DNA of 64,000 nucleotides, taken from positions 62,001-126,000 of the forward strand of contig NZ_JRKN01000007.1 in assembly GCF_000763905.1 (NCBI RefSeq), written 5' to 3'. The translations under genes were made by a program, and so were the position numbers. Every line of letters begins with the position of its first letter. Positions within the stretch are counted from its first letter, which is position 1. Shown here piece after piece: positions 37,966-48,751 of the stretch. Below the pieces are notes generated by a model. It made no database searches, was not told where the DNA came from, and was given only the letters and a program-made list of their open reading frames with translations. This DNA is from Paracoccus halophilus (GTDB taxonomy: Bacteria > Pseudomonadota > Alphaproteobacteria > Rhodobacterales > Rhodobacteraceae).

Positions 37966-38646
37966 ATGAATACCTGTCTTGCGCCCTGCCCCGTCGTTTT
38001 CGATCTTGACGGCACGCTGATCGACAGCGCGCCCGATATCCATGCCAGCGCCAATGCCGTGCTGCGCATGAATAGCGCCGGCCCCCTGACGCTGGATCAG
38101 ATCCGCAGCTTTGTCGGCGGCGGCGTGGACATGCTCTGGCGGCGCATCATCGCGGCGACGGGCCTGCCGGCCGAGTCGCATCGCGACCTCGTGGCATCCT
38201 TCATGACGCGCTATCACGACGCCACCGCGCTGACGCGGCTTTACCCGAATGCGATCGAGGCCCTGGGCGTCCTGGCCGATCGCGGTTATCCGCTGGGGAT
38301 CTGCACCAACAAGCCGATGGGTCCGACGCGCGCGGTTCTGGATCATTTCGGTATCACGGGGCTGTTCGCAACCGTGATCGGCGGCGATTCCCTGCCGCAG
38401 AAAAAGCCCGATCCGGCCCCCTTGCGCACGGCCTTTGCCGCCCTGGGCGCCGATCCGGCGCGGCCGCGCGGCATTTTCGTCGGCGACAGCGAATTCGACG
38501 CGGAAACGGCCAGCAATCTCGGCGTGCCGATGCTGCTTTATCTGCAAGGCTACCGCAGGAGCCCGGCCGAGGCTCTTGCGCATCGCGCTGCTTTCGACGA
38601 TTTTCGTCAATTGCCGCTGCTGGTCGAGGAAGCCGCCGCCATCTGA
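37966..38646 (+). CDS. gph: Phosphoglycolate phosphatase (HAD family)
   Basis: 226 residues starting immediately after the previous stop. HAD motif I FDLDGTLIDSAPDIHASAN with the nucleophile Asp, motif II GICTNKPM, motif III Lys in LPQKKPDPAPL and motif IV FVGDSEFDAETASNLG are all present, with the alpha-helical cap (FVGGGVDMLWRRII) typical of Gph/CbbZ. It hydrolyses 2-phosphoglycolate arising from DNA repair or Rubisco oxygenation. Related HAD phosphatases cannot be fully excluded. Confidence 0.88.
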   Translation: MNTCLAPCPVVFDLDGTLIDSAPDIHASANAVLRMNSAGPLTLDQIRSFVGGGVDMLWRRIIAATGLPAESHRDLVASFMTRYHDATALTRLYPNAIEALGVLADRGYPLGICTNKPMGPTRAVLDHFGITGLFATVIGGDSLPQKKPDPAPLRTAFAALGADPARPRGIFVGDSEFDAETASNLGVPMLLYLQGYRRSPAEALAHRAAFDDFRQLPLLVEEAAAI

Positions 38647-38737
38647 CGGCACGCCTGCCCCGCCTGACAGCGCGCCGAAACGGGGCAGCCGGTCGCCAGC
38701 GGCGTCGTCCCATTGCCCGAATGCCCAAGGAGTTGCC

Positions 38738-39166
38738 ATGGACCTGCGCCAACTGACCCCGGAACTTGCCGTATCGTCGCAGATTTCGCCGGCCGAGCTG
38801 CCGGCCCTCGCCGAAGCCGGTTTCAAGGTGCTGATCAACAATCGCCCCGATGATGAGGTCGGCTCCGAGGAAAGCCATGAAACCATGCGCAGCGCGGCCG
38901 AGGCGGCCGGTCTCAGATATTTCTTCATCCCCTTCATCCCCGGCCGCATCACCCCCGAGATGATCTCGGCCCAGGCCGAGGCATTGGCCGGCCCCGGCGC
39001 GAAAGTGGCCTATTGCCGTTCGGGCAACCGTTCGGCGGTGCTCTGGGCGCTGACTCGCGCGGGGCAGGAACCCGCCGACAGCCTGCTGGGGACCGCCGCA
39101 CAGGCCGGGTACGACCTTTCCGGGCTGCGGCCGATGATCGAATCGCTGGCCAGCCGCGAGGGCTGA
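38738..39166 (+). CDS. TIGR01244-family sulfur transferase/phosphatase-like protein (DUF442)
   Basis: 142 residues from ATG 38738 with AAGGAG six bases upstream. The N-terminus LTPELAVSSQISPAELPAL and ICN-like region VLINNRPDDEVGSEES are typical of the family; the active-site loop is YCRSGNRSAVLWALTRAGQ with the catalytic Cys-x5-Arg, shared by dual-specificity phosphatases and rhodanese-like sulfur transferases. In related bacteria this domain accompanies persulfide dioxygenases. A truncated relative appears in the sulfur locus at 60177-60884. Confidence 0.85.
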   Translation: MDLRQLTPELAVSSQISPAELPALAEAGFKVLINNRPDDEVGSEESHETMRSAAEAAGLRYFFIPFIPGRITPEMISAQAEALAGPGAKVAYCRSGNRSAVLWALTRAGQEPADSLLGTAAQAGYDLSGLRPMIESLASREG

Positions 39167-39270
39167 ACCGAAGACGGCACGGAACCCACGATGCTTTCGG
39201 GCGTTTTTCAGGCGAATGCCCGGAAACCGGACGATATCCTGCTCCGGCGGGCCAAGGTTAAGGAAACGTC

Positions 39271-39345
39271 ATGAACTCGATCATCTATCTCGTCGGCCTT
39301 GTGGTCATCGTGCTGTTCATCCTGGGCATGCTGGGGCTGCGCTAG
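39271..39345 (+). CDS. 24-residue single-span membrane peptide
   Basis: ATG at 39271 with AAGGAA six bases upstream opens a 24-codon frame (MNSIIYLVGLVVIVLFILGM then LGLR) ending in TAG at 39345. It is almost wholly one hydrophobic helix with a short polar start and a basic end, so it should insert in the inner membrane. I recall near-identical short proteins in other Rhodobacteraceae, which supports a real gene. Function unknown. Confidence 0.65.
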   Translation: MNSIIYLVGLVVIVLFILGMLGLR

Positions 39346-39424
39346 CCTGCCCCAAGATTGATGCTGGCGTTTCGGCCGGCTCTGCGTTACCCGGGGCGCG
39401 ACTTCTGATAAAGGCCCGCCCCAT

Positions 39425-41245
<1,821 letters not shown>

Positions 41246-41321
41246 TTTTTTTGATTTACCGGGCTTCCGCATTGACTGAACTCTGGTAAAGTCGTCCTTA
41301 GGTAAGCCTGGGGAGCGGACG

Positions 41322-41954
41322 ATGGAAGGCCGGGGTAATGTTTACCAGAACCTGATCTTTGCCGCCCAGAAGGTTCTGGAGGAAACCGGGAAATTGCCCG
41401 CCACCCCGCAGGCGCTGGCCGAGGCAAGCGGGGTCGGCGAAGAGGATGTGGAGAACATCTTTGGCAGCACCGACGAGTTGCTCGAAGGGTTGCTTTATCA
41501 TTCGGTCACGCTCCTCAACGATGCCGTCCGGCAGGGCGTGATCGACGCCGATACCGCGGATCCGCTGGAACAGATGCGCGCCATCGGGCATGCCTATCTG
41601 ACCTGGGCGGATCGGAACCCCAGCCTGTTCCGGCTGGTTGTCACCGGCCTGAACGGCGAGGTCAAACCGGACAGCACGCTTTATCGCTTTACCACATCGA
41701 TGCGCGATCTCTACCACCGCAAGCTGGCCGAGATGCAGCGGCTCGGCAAGCTTTCCGCCACGGCGGATATCGAGATATGCGTGATGATGCTGCATTGCCT
41801 GGTCAAGGGCGGGAACATGATGTTCCTGACCCGCGACACCGATCCATGGTTCGCGGATGACAGCCGCCCGACGCCGGTGCTCGCCGAACTGATATTCTCG
41901 GAATTCCTGAAAAACCTCGCCGGCGCGCGGAATCCGGAAGCCGTGCCGGGCTGA
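41322..41954 (+). CDS. TetR-family transcriptional regulator
   Basis: 210 residues with GGGGAG before the ATG. The N-terminal helix-turn-helix region is short and degenerate for the family (IFAAQKVLEETGKLPATPQA, then LAEASGVGEEDVENIFGSTD), followed by an all-helical C-terminal ligand domain with RAIGHAYLTWADRNPSLFRL, typical of TetR proteins with a WHG-type C-terminal domain. The ligand and target are unknown. It faces the ferredoxin gene convergently, so no obvious divergent target is adjacent. Confidence 0.82.
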   Translation: MEGRGNVYQNLIFAAQKVLEETGKLPATPQALAEASGVGEEDVENIFGSTDELLEGLLYHSVTLLNDAVRQGVIDADTADPLEQMRAIGHAYLTWADRNPSLFRLVVTGLNGEVKPDSTLYRFTTSMRDLYHRKLAEMQRLGKLSATADIEICVMMLHCLVKGGNMMFLTRDTDPWFADDSRPTPVLAELIFSEFLKNLAGARNPEAVPG

Positions 41955-41975
41955 AGGGCGGCAATCGCCCGCTGG

Positions 41976-42317
<342 letters not shown>

Positions 42318-42366
42318 TCAACATGCAAATAAGTGATCGGGACAGGCGTGAAAAGCCCCGGCCGCA

Positions 42367-43254
42367 TCAGGACCGTCGTTCGGCGCGCAGCGCCTGCAGA
42401 TTGGACAGCAGGATGATCGCGCCGCCAAGGAAGACCCAGATATCAATCAGCTCGGCATAGACAAGATAACCGACCAGCGCCGCCAGCGGCACGCGCAGGA
42501 AATCCACCGGCATGACGATCGAGGCATCCAGACGCCGCAGGGCCTGCGCCATGCAGTAATGCGCGCTCAGCGCCCCTGCCCCGGCCACGACCATCCAGGG
42601 GATGTCCGAAACATGCACCGGACGCCAGTCGGTCAGTGCCGCGATCAGCCCCAGCGGAAGCTGGATCAGGATCATCCAGGCGACGATGGCGCCGGGCGAG
42701 TTTTCCCGCGTCAGCCGCTTGACCAGCACCAGCGACAAGCCGTAGCCCATCGCCGCCAGCAGCACCAGGCCGGCGGCCGGATCGACGATCCCGATCCCGG
42801 GCCGCACGATCACCAGAACGCCGATGAACCCGCCCAGCGTCGCCAGCAGGCGCGCCCGCGTCAGCCGCTCGCCCAGAAGCGCCCAGGCAAAGAAGGCGAC
42901 CCAGATCGGCATGGTGAATTCCAGCGCGAAGACCGAGGCCAGCGGCAGCACCACCACACCGATGGTCCAGAAATACTGGGCGGTGAAATGAACGGCGTTG
43001 CGCAGGACATGCATCCGGAACTGGCGAAGGTGCCGGATCTCGGGCCAGAGCCGGCGGATGAACAGCGCGATGACGAACAGCCCGACCAGCGCGCGAAAGA
43101 ACAGCACCTGCCTGATCGACAGGGCCGCCGCCAGTTCCCGCGAACCGACGGACATGGCGATGAACGAGCTCATGCTGAGCGCCATCCAGCCCAGACCAAG
43201 CCATAGCTCGCGCCTCGAGACCGCGTCTGTTGCGGGAATGCCCGGATTGCTCAT
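42367..43254 (-). CDS. EamA/DMT-family transporter
   Basis: 295 residues from ATG 43254 with AGGAG eight bases upstream. Ten hydrophobic segments in two EamA repeats: the first includes ALSMSSFIAMSVGSREL and RALVGLFVIALF, with the repeat signature LPLASVFALEFTMPIWVAFF near residue 100; the second ends in VFLGGAIILLSNLQ. This subgroup (RarD/SAM-transporter-like) exports or imports small metabolites; the substrate is not predictable. Confidence 0.85.
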   Translation of the reverse strand: MSNPGIPATDAVSRRELWLGLGWMALSMSSFIAMSVGSRELAAALSIRQVLFFRALVGLFVIALFIRRLWPEIRHLRQFRMHVLRNAVHFTAQYFWTIGVVVLPLASVFALEFTMPIWVAFFAWALLGERLTRARLLATLGGFIGVLVIVRPGIGIVDPAAGLVLLAAMGYGLSLVLVKRLTRENSPGAIVAWMILIQLPLGLIAALTDWRPVHVSDIPWMVVAGAGALSAHYCMAQALRRLDASIVMPVDFLRVPLAALVGYLVYAELIDIWVFLGGAIILLSNLQALRAERRS

Positions 43255-43390
43255 GTCATGCTCCTGCCGAAAGACCAGCATGGAGCTATAGCCTCGCGAC
43301 AGGGAAACGCAATCGCAAACGGCCCGCTTTCGGCGATGAGGCATGCCCGACAAGGCCCGCGCAGGGCCGCCGGCAGAGCCCCCTGCCCGC

Positions 43391-44740
43391 CTAAACCTTG
43401 CGCAACGCCAGCACGGCGTTCAGCCCGCCAAAGGCGAATGCGTTGGACAGCACCGCCCCGACCCGCGCCTCGCGCGCCTCGTTGGGCACGACATCCAGCG
43501 CACATTCGGGATCGGGTTCCTCATAGCCGATGGTGGGCGCGATCACGCCATCGCGCAGCGCCATGATACAGGCCAGCAGCTCGACCGCGCCGGTGCCGCC
43601 GATCAGATGCCCGTGCATCGACTTGGTCGAGGATATCATCAGCTGGTCGGCATGGTGGCCGAAAGCATGCGCCACCGCCGCGCATTCCGTCTTGTCATTG
43701 GCCGCCGTGCCGGTGCCATGGGCGTTGATATAGCCAACCTCCTCGGGGCGCATATGCGCATCCTGCATGGCGCCGGTGATGGTGCGCTGCGCCCCGATGG
43801 CCGAGGGCATGACGATGTCCTGCGCATCGGCGGACATGGAAAAGCCCACCACCTCGGCCAGGATATCGGCGCCGCGCGCCGCGGCATGTTCCCAGTCCTC
43901 GAAGATGAAGACGCCGGCGCCCTCGCCCTGCACCATGCCGTTGCGGGTGGCCGAAAACGGCCGGCAGGCATCCTTGGACATGACGCGCAGCCCTTCCCAG
44001 GCCTTGACGCCGCCAAAGCACAGCATCGCCTCGGAGCCGCCCGTCAGCATCACCGTCGCCGCGCCCGAGCGCACCATGTTGAACGCCATGCCCATCGCAT
44101 GGTTGGAACTGGCGCAGGCCGTGGCCACCGTGAAGCTGGGCCCCAGAAGCCCGTATTCCAGGCTGACATGCGATGTCGCGGCATTGTTCATCAGCCGGGG
44201 CACGACAAAGGGATGGACGCGGTTCTTGCCCTCTTCATAGACGGTGCGGTAGTTTTCGTCCCAGGTGTTCATGCCGCCGGCGGCGGTGCCCAGGACCACG
44301 CCGGAACGCAGGCCCAGCTCGCCCTCGAAGACCAGCCCCGACTGTTCGACCGCCTCGCGCGCGGCCAGCAGGGTGAACTGCGTGAACTTGTCGTAAAGGA
44401 CGATCTGCTGGCGGTTGAAATAGGTCTCCGGCTCCCAGTCGCGGACCTGACCGCCGATCCTGACCATCAGCCGGTCGACATCGCGGAAATCAAGCGGCCC
44501 GATGCCGCAGCGCCCTTCGCGCATGGCCTCCAGCGTCGAGGGTACGTCGCGCCCCAGGGCGTTGATCGTGCCCATGCCGGTGATCGCGACCCGGCGCATG
44601 CCATTGGCATGCCGCCCCATGATAACGCGGCCCAGCATGGTGCGCGCGGCCTTGGTCGCGCTTTTCATCTTGCCCTTGACCTTGCCCGGTTTGCGCGCGG
44701 ATTTTGCGGGCTTCTCGCCCTTGGTCTTCTTGGCGTTCAT
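43391..44740 (-). CDS. Beta-ketoacyl-ACP synthase (FabF/KAS II-like) with basic N-terminal extension
   Basis: 449 residues; ATG 44740 overlaps the ACP stop as ATGA. The first 47 residues are Lys/Ala-rich and absent from normal FabF, whose start would correspond to MRRVAITGMGTINALG. The catalytic triad is Cys209 (VATACASSNHA), His341 (NAHGTGTAANDK) and His376 (STKSMHGHLIGG). It condenses malonyl-ACP with acyl chains. Being coupled to its own ACP and downstream of lpxD suggests a dedicated role in making a fatty acid for lipid A rather than housekeeping synthesis. That is inference from context. Confidence 0.88.
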   Translation of the reverse strand: MNAKKTKGEKPAKSARKPGKVKGKMKSATKAARTMLGRVIMGRHANGMRRVAITGMGTINALGRDVPSTLEAMREGRCGIGPLDFRDVDRLMVRIGGQVRDWEPETYFNRQQIVLYDKFTQFTLLAAREAVEQSGLVFEGELGLRSGVVLGTAAGGMNTWDENYRTVYEEGKNRVHPFVVPRLMNNAATSHVSLEYGLLGPSFTVATACASSNHAMGMAFNMVRSGAATVMLTGGSEAMLCFGGVKAWEGLRVMSKDACRPFSATRNGMVQGEGAGVFIFEDWEHAAARGADILAEVVGFSMSADAQDIVMPSAIGAQRTITGAMQDAHMRPEEVGYINAHGTGTAANDKTECAAVAHAFGHHADQLMISSTKSMHGHLIGGTGAVELLACIMALRDGVIAPTIGYEEPDPECALDVVPNEAREARVGAVLSNAFAFGGLNAVLALRKV

Positions 44741-44997
44741 GCCTTTTCTGCTACCAGCTTCTCGACGGCCGCGACAATCGCGCCAAGGCTCGATATGTCG
44801 AAATCCGATTGCTCGGGCTCATTGGCGTTGAAGGGCACCGAGATGTCGAACTCTTCCTCGATGGCAAAGATCGATTCGACCAGCCCAAGGCTGTCGATGC
44901 CGATATCCTGAGGCGACATGTCGAGCTTCAGCTCGGATGGGTCCAGCATCGCCTGATCGGCAATGATCTGGATGATGCGGTCGCGATAGTCACTCAT
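44737..44997 (-). CDS. Acyl carrier protein (specialised)
   Basis: 86 residues. The phosphopantetheine serine is Ser36 in DIGIDSLGLVESIFAIEEEF. Acidic four-helix protein, but with the longer loop PFNANEPEQSDFDISSLG than housekeeping AcpP. Translationally coupled to the beta-ketoacyl synthase gene and 43 bases after lpxD. It probably carries the acyl chain made by the adjacent synthase for transfer by LpxD-type enzymes. Confidence 0.88.
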   Translation of the reverse strand: MSDYRDRIIQIIADQAMLDPSELKLDMSPQDIGIDSLGLVESIFAIEEEFDISVPFNANEPEQSDFDISSLGAIVAAVEKLVAEKA

Positions 44998-45040
44998 CTG
45001 GGTCTCCGTTCAGCCATGCCGGGAACTCGCATGGCAGGGT

Positions 45041-46135
45041 TCAATCCCGGCCGTCCTTTTGCATCAGCTTCTTAACAGTTTCGCGAAGCTCTGCCACCTG
45101 CGCATATAGCCGCGGCAGGCGGCGGATGTTCTTTTGCGCCTCGATATGGGTGTCCATCTTCAGCGCCGGGCTGCCCAGCAGCACACGGCCGGCCGCGGCA
45201 TTGGTAAAGATCTTGGTGGCGCCGCCGGCGATCACATCGTCGCCGACGAAGATATTGTCGGACACGCCGCATTGCCCGCCCAGCACCACCCGGTCACCGA
45301 TCCGGGCCGAGCCGGCAATGCCGACCTGGCCGCAGAGCAGGCAATCCTCGCCGACCACGACATTGTGGCCAAGGTGCACGAGATTGTCGATCTTGGTGCC
45401 TCGCCCGACGCGGGTGGCGCGGATGGTGCCGCGGTCGATGGTGGCATTGGCGCCGATTTCGACATCGTCGCCGATCTCGACTCCGCCCAGCGAATGAATG
45501 CGCGTCCAGTGTTGCGCGCGAATATCGCCGCGTTCTCCAAGGGTTTCGCGAATTTCCTCGACCCCGGATTTCTCGGGCGTGACAAAGGAAAACCCGTCGC
45601 TGCCGATCACCGCGCCGGAATGCACGATCACCCGGTCGCCAAGGCTCACACCATGGGCGATGCGGGCGCCGGCATGGATCAGCGCGTCGCCGCCGATCCG
45701 CGTCTCGGCGCCGATCGAGACATGCGAGCCGATCCGCGCCTTGGCGCCGATCCGCACCTTCGCGCCGATCACGGCAAAGGGGCCGATGGCGGCATCCGCC
45801 GCGATCTCGGCGCTTGGGTCGATGATGGCGCTGGCATGAATGCCGGGGGCGATCCCGGGGCCGGGATCGAAGCTGCGCGTCAGCCCGGCCATGGCCAGCC
45901 GCGGGCGCGGCACAAGGATCGCGGCCTTCAGGCCCAGGGCTTCGGGATCCGCATCCTCGGCCAGCAGCGCCATGCCGCCCGGTGCCAGCCGTCCGGCATA
46001 GGCCGGAGAGGTCGCCAGCGCGATCTGACCGGGGCCTGCCTGTCCCGCCTCGGCCGCGCCGGTGACGATCAGGCTGCCATCGCCCCAGATGCGGGCATTC
46101 AGGGCTCGGGCCAGGTCGGCAATGGTCAGAGTCAT
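45041..46135 (-). CDS. lpxD: UDP-3-O-(3-hydroxyacyl)glucosamine N-acyltransferase
   Basis: 364 residues. N-terminal uridine-binding domain (TLTIADLARALNARIWGDGS) followed by a long hexapeptide-repeat beta helix (IGAKVRIGAKARIGSHVSIG and similar). The catalytic-base His region is NLVHLGHNVVVGED, followed by CGQVGIAGSARIGDRVVLGG. It adds the N-linked 3-hydroxyacyl chain in lipid A synthesis from acyl-ACP. The usual neighbours lpxA, fabZ and bamA are not here; instead it is followed by its own ACP and ketosynthase. Confidence 0.95.
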   Translation of the reverse strand: MTLTIADLARALNARIWGDGSLIVTGAAEAGQAGPGQIALATSPAYAGRLAPGGMALLAEDADPEALGLKAAILVPRPRLAMAGLTRSFDPGPGIAPGIHASAIIDPSAEIAADAAIGPFAVIGAKVRIGAKARIGSHVSIGAETRIGGDALIHAGARIAHGVSLGDRVIVHSGAVIGSDGFSFVTPEKSGVEEIRETLGERGDIRAQHWTRIHSLGGVEIGDDVEIGANATIDRGTIRATRVGRGTKIDNLVHLGHNVVVGEDCLLCGQVGIAGSARIGDRVVLGGQCGVSDNIFVGDDVIAGGATKIFTNAAAGRVLLGSPALKMDTHIEAQKNIRRLPRLYAQVAELRETVKKLMQKDGRD

Positions 46136-46161
46136 GCGGCTCCCCTTCTGTCGGGGATCAT

Positions 46162-47823
46162 CTATTCATCCGTGGCGGCAGAATCCAGTGCGGCCTTGCG
46201 CAAGGCGGCCGCAATCTTCGCGTCGCGGCCATAGATGTCGCGAAAGCGGCGAATGGCGCCCGTCTCGTCGGGGAATGCGGTGAAATAGACCAGATGGACC
46301 GGCACCTGCGGGCGCAGGTTCAGATAGGTTTCCCGACCCGATTTCAGCGCCCTGGAAAACAGCGCTTGGGGGTTGTCCGCCTGCGGCCGCAACAGTTCAT
46401 AAGCCAGATCAAAGGGCCGGCCGATGCGGATGCAGCCATGCGAATAGGCGCGCACGGTCTGGTTGAACAGACCCTTGGTCGGCGTGTCGTGCAGATAGAT
46501 GTTCCAGGGATTGGGGAACATGAACTTGACCAGTCCAAGCGCATTGTCATCGCTGGGTTTCTGGCGCATGCGATAGGGGAAGTTCGCAGCCGTGTACTTG
46601 CGGAAATCGATCCGGTTGCGGGGCACGACCCGGCCTGCCCTGTCAACGACGTCCAGATGGCCGACGGCATTGCGGTTCGCCCGCAGGCGCGGCAGATATT
46701 CCTTGACGGTGATCGAGCGCGGCACGTTCCAGCTGGGATTGACCACCATATAGGCCATGTTCTCGCTGAATTCGGGCGTCTCAAGATCGGGATCGGCCTT
46801 GCCGATCACCGTGCGCGTGCTGAAGATTTCGGCACCGCCCTCGAATATCCGCGCCTGGTATTCGGGCAGGTTCACCCAGACATGGCGGGCGTTCAGGTCA
46901 TGTCCCCGCATCCAGCGCATCCGTTCCAGCGCAACAAGAATTCCATCCGCCTCGGGGCCGGCATCGCCATTGAGCCGCGCCACGGTGCGCGGACCCGCGA
47001 CGCCGTCCGCCGTCAGGCCGGCCGAGCGCTGAAAATCCATTACGGCCCTGGTCAGCGGCGCGTCAAAGCTGCGCTCGCTGGCCATCGGCGGCGCCGAATG
47101 GCCAAGCAAGGCCAGCCGCTGCCGCAAGGCCGCAATGGCCTCACCGCTGTCCCCTTCGCGCCACAGGCCCGGGGGCACCATGGGCGCATCCATGGGCGCG
47201 ATCGGGGTAACCTGCCCGGCAAGCGCCCGGCGCAGGGCCTCGTAGCGCGGGTCCGTCATCGGCAGGCCCGCCAGCACCGCGGCCGGATCGGCGCTTTGGG
47301 CGAACTGGCGCATCACGTCGCCGGTCGCGGGGCGCAGCACCTCGCGCTTGATGCCGCCGTCCATCTTGCGCGGGTTCAGGATGCCGCCGGTGATATCGTG
47401 GCTCCAGCGGGCGAAGATGCGGGCAAACAGCAATTCCCGCGCCAGATCGTCGGAACCGGCGCGGTCGCTGCGGCGCAGTTCGGCCTGGCGATAGCGCGCG
47501 GCCGGCAGCCCGTGCGAGGCCGCCTGCCTCACCGCCCCGATCAGCGCCGCGCGACGGGCGGCGCCCTCGCCCCCCAGAAAGATCGGCTGCAATCCGTTGG
47601 AGCCGTAGAAATCGGCCAGATCCGGCGCGCCCGCCACGGCGCGCGCCAACGCCATTTCCCGCTCCGAGAACGCCAGCCTAGGGGCGGGAAGCGCGGCAAT
47701 CGACAGATTGTCAAACGCCTGTGCCGCGCCTGCCTGGGGCCAGCCAAGCATGAGCAGCGCAACAACCCATGCGCGAATCGTCCGTTCCCGCCGCACGCCG
47801 GATTTCATTGCTTCCACCGTCAC
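46162..47823 (-). CDS. L,D-transpeptidase of the YcbB (LdtD) type
   Basis: 553 residues with an N-terminal signal region (RAWVVALLMLGWPQAGAAQA). A peptidoglycan-binding helical domain (DSGEAIAALRQRLALLGHSA, then VMDFQRSAGLTADGVAGPRT) precedes the YkuD catalytic domain: VVNPSWNVPRSITVKEYLPR, IYLHDTPTKGLFN and the nucleophile Cys464 in YSHGCIRIG. It forms 3-3 cross-links or links proteins to peptidoglycan in the periplasm. The stop is 26 bases from lpxD, so co-transcription is possible. Divergent from a DUF882 gene, as in the E. coli ycbB-ycbK pair. Confidence 0.93.
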   Translation of the reverse strand: MTVEAMKSGVRRERTIRAWVVALLMLGWPQAGAAQAFDNLSIAALPAPRLAFSEREMALARAVAGAPDLADFYGSNGLQPIFLGGEGAARRAALIGAVRQAASHGLPAARYRQAELRRSDRAGSDDLARELLFARIFARWSHDITGGILNPRKMDGGIKREVLRPATGDVMRQFAQSADPAAVLAGLPMTDPRYEALRRALAGQVTPIAPMDAPMVPPGLWREGDSGEAIAALRQRLALLGHSAPPMASERSFDAPLTRAVMDFQRSAGLTADGVAGPRTVARLNGDAGPEADGILVALERMRWMRGHDLNARHVWVNLPEYQARIFEGGAEIFSTRTVIGKADPDLETPEFSENMAYMVVNPSWNVPRSITVKEYLPRLRANRNAVGHLDVVDRAGRVVPRNRIDFRKYTAANFPYRMRQKPSDDNALGLVKFMFPNPWNIYLHDTPTKGLFNQTVRAYSHGCIRIGRPFDLAYELLRPQADNPQALFSRALKSGRETYLNLRPQVPVHLVYFTAFPDETGAIRRFRDIYGRDAKIAAALRKAALDSAATDE

Positions 47824-48099
47824 TCTTTACCTTCGCCACATGTTTCGACCAGCAATCGCGCGATTATGATGGCTGGCCCGGAAAACGATCATCATGCCGA
47901 CATATAACCTTGGGTTGCGCTCCGAATCATCGGTCCTTTCGGCAAATTTTCGCCGATAATGGCAAAACTTTGCCGCAGTTGGAACGAAAAGCTTCCATCC
48001 ATCCATGCACTGGTGACATATTCTTAATCAGTTCCGGATAAACCGGTTCAGGTCGCGCAAACGGGCGACATAACAACGAAGCAGGACAGGCGATCTGAC

Positions 48100-48660
48100 A
48101 TGACGTTTGAAACGATCTCGCGTCGGGGCATCCTCGGTGTCTTCGCGGCGACGACGGTGACGGCTGCGCCGGTTATGGCCAATGCCTTCGGATTTCTGCG
48201 GGGCGCGGGCGATATTCGCCGCATCCGCATGTATTCGGGCCGGACCGGGGAAAGCATCGACACGGTTTACTGGGTCGATGGCAAGTATATTCGCGACGCT
48301 CTCAAGGAAATCAATGTCTTCATGCGTGACTGGCGCACCGGTCAGGCGATCGGCATCGATCCGCGCGCAGTCGATGTTGCCGCAGCCTCGCATCGGCTGC
48401 TGCAGACCAATGAACCCTATATGATGCTGTCGGGCTATCGCTCGCCCAAGACCAACGCCATGCTGCGCCGCCAGTCCTCGGGCGTGGCGCGCAACTCGCT
48501 GCATATGGTGGGCAAGGCCGCTGACCTGCGGCTCAAGTCGCGCTCGGTCTCGCAAATGTACAAGGCGGCGGCCGCTTGCAAGGGCGGCGGCGTGGGAAAA
48601 TACTCGCGCTCGAACTTCGTTCACATGGATTGCGGACCGATTCGCTACTGGGGCGCCTGA
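48100..48660 (+). CDS. DUF882 (YcbK-like, M15-type) Tat-exported protein
   Basis: 186 residues with a twin-arginine signal (TISRRGILGVFAATTVTAAP). The domain shows LSGYRSPKTNAMLRRQSSGVA, NSLHMVGKAADLRL and SNFVHMDCGPIRYWG, giving the His-x6-Asp and His zinc ligands of M15-type peptidases. It probably trims peptidoglycan peptides. It is transcribed divergently from the L,D-transpeptidase across a 276-base gap that must hold both promoters. Confidence 0.9.
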   Translation: MTFETISRRGILGVFAATTVTAAPVMANAFGFLRGAGDIRRIRMYSGRTGESIDTVYWVDGKYIRDALKEINVFMRDWRTGQAIGIDPRAVDVAAASHRLLQTNEPYMMLSGYRSPKTNAMLRRQSSGVARNSLHMVGKAADLRLKSRSVSQMYKAAAACKGGGVGKYSRSNFVHMDCGPIRYWGA

Positions 48661-48695
48661 CAGGCAGCCCTTCCCGGACCGCCGATCACGCAAAG

Positions 48696-48715
48696 ACCGC
48701 CCCTCGCAGGGCGGT
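48696..48715. terminator. Terminator between convergent DUF882 and SseB genes
   Basis: ACCGCCC (48696-48702) and GGGCGGT (48709-48715) form a 7-bp stem with a 6-base loop, followed by TATGGTTTTC on the plus strand, about 35 bases after the DUF882 stop. Confidence 0.55.
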
Positions 48716-48751
48716 TATGGTTTTCAGACGACTCGGGCCGCCACCATGTCC

